Source of the DNA: Haloferax mucosum ATCC BAA-1512
Lineage (GTDB): Archaea; Halobacteriota; Halobacteria; Halobacteriales; Haloferacaceae
Length of the DNA: 64,000 nucleotides
Assembly (NCBI RefSeq): GCF_000337815.1
Contig: NZ_AOLN01000013.1
Span: 124,001-188,000 of the forward strand
Reading direction: 5' to 3'
Part shown: positions 62,482 to 64,000 of the stretch, in pieces
How positions within the stretch are numbered: position 1 is the first letter of the stretch
Layout of the letters: each line of letters begins with the position of its first letter
Position numbers and translations under genes: made by a program
Notes under the pieces: model-generated
The model's database searches: none
What the model was told of the DNA's origin: nothing
Seen by the model: the letters and a program-made list of their open reading frames with translations, nothing else

Positions 62482-64000
62482 CTACAGGAATCGGTCGCGT
62501 TCTTCGCGTGCCGCATCGCCACCGTACTCGTCCACGAGCGGTTCGTAGGCGTCGCCGAGGGCGCGCATCGCCTGCGCGGTGGAGTGGAAGTCGAGTTCGT
62601 CGGCCACGTCCGGCCACGGTCGCGTTTGTAACACTTTTCGGACGAGCAAGCGCTCCGCTCGCGCCGACAGCGAGGCGCGGCCGGGCGACGTGAGATGCGC
62701 GAGTGCGAGCCGCCGGAACGCGCCCGGCGCAGTCGTGTACAGTCCGGGACCGTACGAGGCCCCGACGACGACGCGCCATTCGTACGCCGAGAGGTCGGCG
62801 TCGTAGTCGGTGTCGGCGGCGGCGAGTGCCGCACGGGCGACGTCGGGGTCGAGGTCAGAGAGCGCGTCGCCGAGCACGTCGCCGATGCGGTCACAGAACC
62901 AGTCGGCGTGTCTGTCGTGAAGTTCGCGGCCGAGGTCGGAAAGCGGGTGCAACATGAGCGCGGAGTACTCCCCGCTGGTGTCGTTACGGGTAGTCGAAAG
63001 GTGTACACACCCGTAGTCGTTCTCGCGCCAAAACGAGAGGAGTTCGGGAGTCGCGCCGAATCCGACGCCGAGATAGTCCGCGTCGGTCTCGAACTCGGCT
63101 CGAATCTCCGAGAGCAGTCGAGAGCCGAGACCGCTGGACCGAACCGCGTGATGGGTGGCGATTCGCATCACTCGGTAGCCGACGGGCACGCCGGCGTCCT
63201 CGTCGCGGAGTTGGCTGGTGAACACGTCGGGGAGCATGTTCCCGCGGATGCGCCCGCCGTCGTACATGTGTCGGCGCGTTTCGGCGTCGAGACCGCCCTC
63301 GCGGGCGAGCAGTGCGACGGAGACGATTCGGCCGTCGTGCGTGAGCGCCCGGAGCGTCAGGTTCGGCGCATCGAGGAGACGGGCTAAATCGTCCGGTTCA
63401 GTCCGGTAGTGTGCGAGAACGAGCAAGCCGAACGCCTCGCGCAGGCGATGTTCGTCCGCGAGGAGGTCGTCGGGCGTGAGCGTCCGGTACGAGACGGTTT
63501 CGGGAGTCGCGTCCGCGACCAACTGGTCAACCGGCGGGCGAGCGTCGAGGAGGAGCGCGCGGAACGCCCACGATTCGACCGGGTCGCCGGCGGCGTACCG
63601 AATCGGGTCGGCAAGGCGAACCGAGCTGACGTCGTGGTCCGAGTCGTCGAGTCGGTCGCGGAACCGGACGGCGAACCCGCGACCTGCGCCCTCGTACCCG
63701 CGAACCGTCGTACAGAACGCGACTGCGGGTGTATCGAGGAACGATTCGAGAAGCCGAACCGGGAGCGCGGCCGCCTCGTCTACGACGAGCGCGTCGGTCT
63801 CGGCAGACGCCGCGGCGGCCCCCGCCTCGGTCGGTGGGACGTACGAGATGCATCCACCGGTCGTTGCCGACAAGTGGTAGTCGTCCGCGCTTCCGTCGGC
63901 GAGTGTGCCGAGCGTGGAGAGGAGTCGCTCCGCCCGGACGAACACCTCGGCGGCGTTTCGCTCGTCGGGGGCGGTCACGACGACAGTCCGTCCCTCGGCC
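62482..64000 (-). CDS. tmcA: tRNA(Met) cytidine acetyltransferase, C-terminal part; 5' end beyond window
   Basis: The final 505 codons of TmcA, which makes N4-acetylcytidine in RNA; in haloarchaeal and other archaea it acts on tRNA and rRNA. The visible part holds the end of the P-loop ATPase/helicase domain (DALVVDEAAALPVRLLESFLDTPAVAFCTTVRGYEGAGRGFAVRF), the GNAT domain (GYRVMRIATHHAVRSSGLGSRLLSEIRAEFE, FGATPELLSFWRENDYGCVHLSTTRND) and a C-terminal tRNA-binding region. The Walker A motif lies past the right edge. Confidence 0.94.
   Translation of the reverse strand, partial: AEGRTVVVTAPDERNAAEVFVRAERLLSTLGTLADGSADDYHLSATTGGCISYVPPTEAGAAAASAETDALVVDEAAALPVRLLESFLDTPAVAFCTTVRGYEGAGRGFAVRFRDRLDDSDHDVSSVRLADPIRYAAGDPVESWAFRALLLDARPPVDQLVADATPETVSYRTLTPDDLLADEHRLREAFGLLVLAHYRTEPDDLARLLDAPNLTLRALTHDGRIVSVALLAREGGLDAETRRHMYDGGRIRGNMLPDVFTSQLRDEDAGVPVGYRVMRIATHHAVRSSGLGSRLLSEIRAEFETDADYLGVGFGATPELLSFWRENDYGCVHLSTTRNDTSGEYSALMLHPLSDLGRELHDRHADWFCDRIGDVLGDALSDLDPDVARAALAAADTDYDADLSAYEWRVVVGASYGPGLYTTAPGAFRRLALAHLTSPGRASLSARAERLLVRKVLQTRPWPDVADELDFHSTAQAMRALGDAYEPLVDEYGGDAAREERDRFL

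Overview
The window is a stretch of high-GC haloarchaeal chromosome. The proteins are strongly acidic, there are adjacent Cdc48, PriS-GINS, Lsm-L37e and archease-RtcB genes, several promoters look leaderless or nearly so, and intergenic DNA is AT-rich against a GC-rich coding background. From recalled gene order and protein similarity the best guess is a Haloferax species. This was not checked against a database. No insertion sequence, integrase, CRISPR array or rRNA gene is visible, and one tRNA gene was found.

Layout. 1-9.3 kb: a partial hydrolase, a ring-cleaving dioxygenase, a membrane protein divergent from a complete bacteriorhodopsin gene, a small winged-helix regulator, the thiE-thiM-thiD thiamine operon, a flavodoxin-family protein, an exported protein and a class V aminotransferase. 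9.5-16.5 kb: an exported protein, hisD, an IscA/ErpA-type protein, small zinc-ribbon and conserved proteins, two overlapping membrane genes, dodecin, a 5'-nucleotidase-family enzyme and a UspA protein. 16.5-27.4 kb: an MscS channel, then a sugar-uptake locus with a TrmB regulator, a complete binding-protein-dependent ABC importer, a small membrane protein, a Gfo/Idh/MocA dehydrogenase and an aldo/keto reductase. 27.4-33.4 kb: primase small subunit PriS, GINS, a BCP peroxiredoxin, then Cdc48 with an Hsp20-like partner. 33.4-46.6 kb: hydrolase, panB, ribose-1,5-bisphosphate isomerase, a decayed membrane-protein gene, a sugar dehydrogenase/isomerase pair, archease and RtcB, an acyl-CoA dehydrogenase, an alanyl-tRNA editing protein and an Mbf1-like factor. 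46.8-56.1 kb: tRNA-Leu(GAG), DUF420, purF, rpl37e-lsm, RNase J with a prenyl diphosphate synthase, glutamyl-tRNA synthetase, a cyclase-family enzyme and DUF456. 56.1-64 kb: a ferredoxin, a fixA-fixB-fixCX electron-transfer operon, an HTH-GNAT protein, a 54-residue zinc-finger protein and the C-terminal part of TmcA.

Functional links. Archease and RtcB act together in tRNA splicing. PriS and GINS are both replication-fork proteins. The TrmB regulator sits just upstream of the sugar importer it may control. The Hsp20-like/cdc48 operon carries a palindrome that matches the archaeal heat-shock operator CTAAC-N5-GTTAG between its TATA box and its start.

The least expected signal is regulatory. 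Four blocks (TACAAAA, TTATT, GAATATG, GCTAGC) occur in the same order in the promoters of bacteriorhodopsin (near 2.55 kb) and fixABCX (near 56.6 kb), 54 kb apart. This suggests that light-driven proton pumping and flavoprotein electron transfer share a control element.
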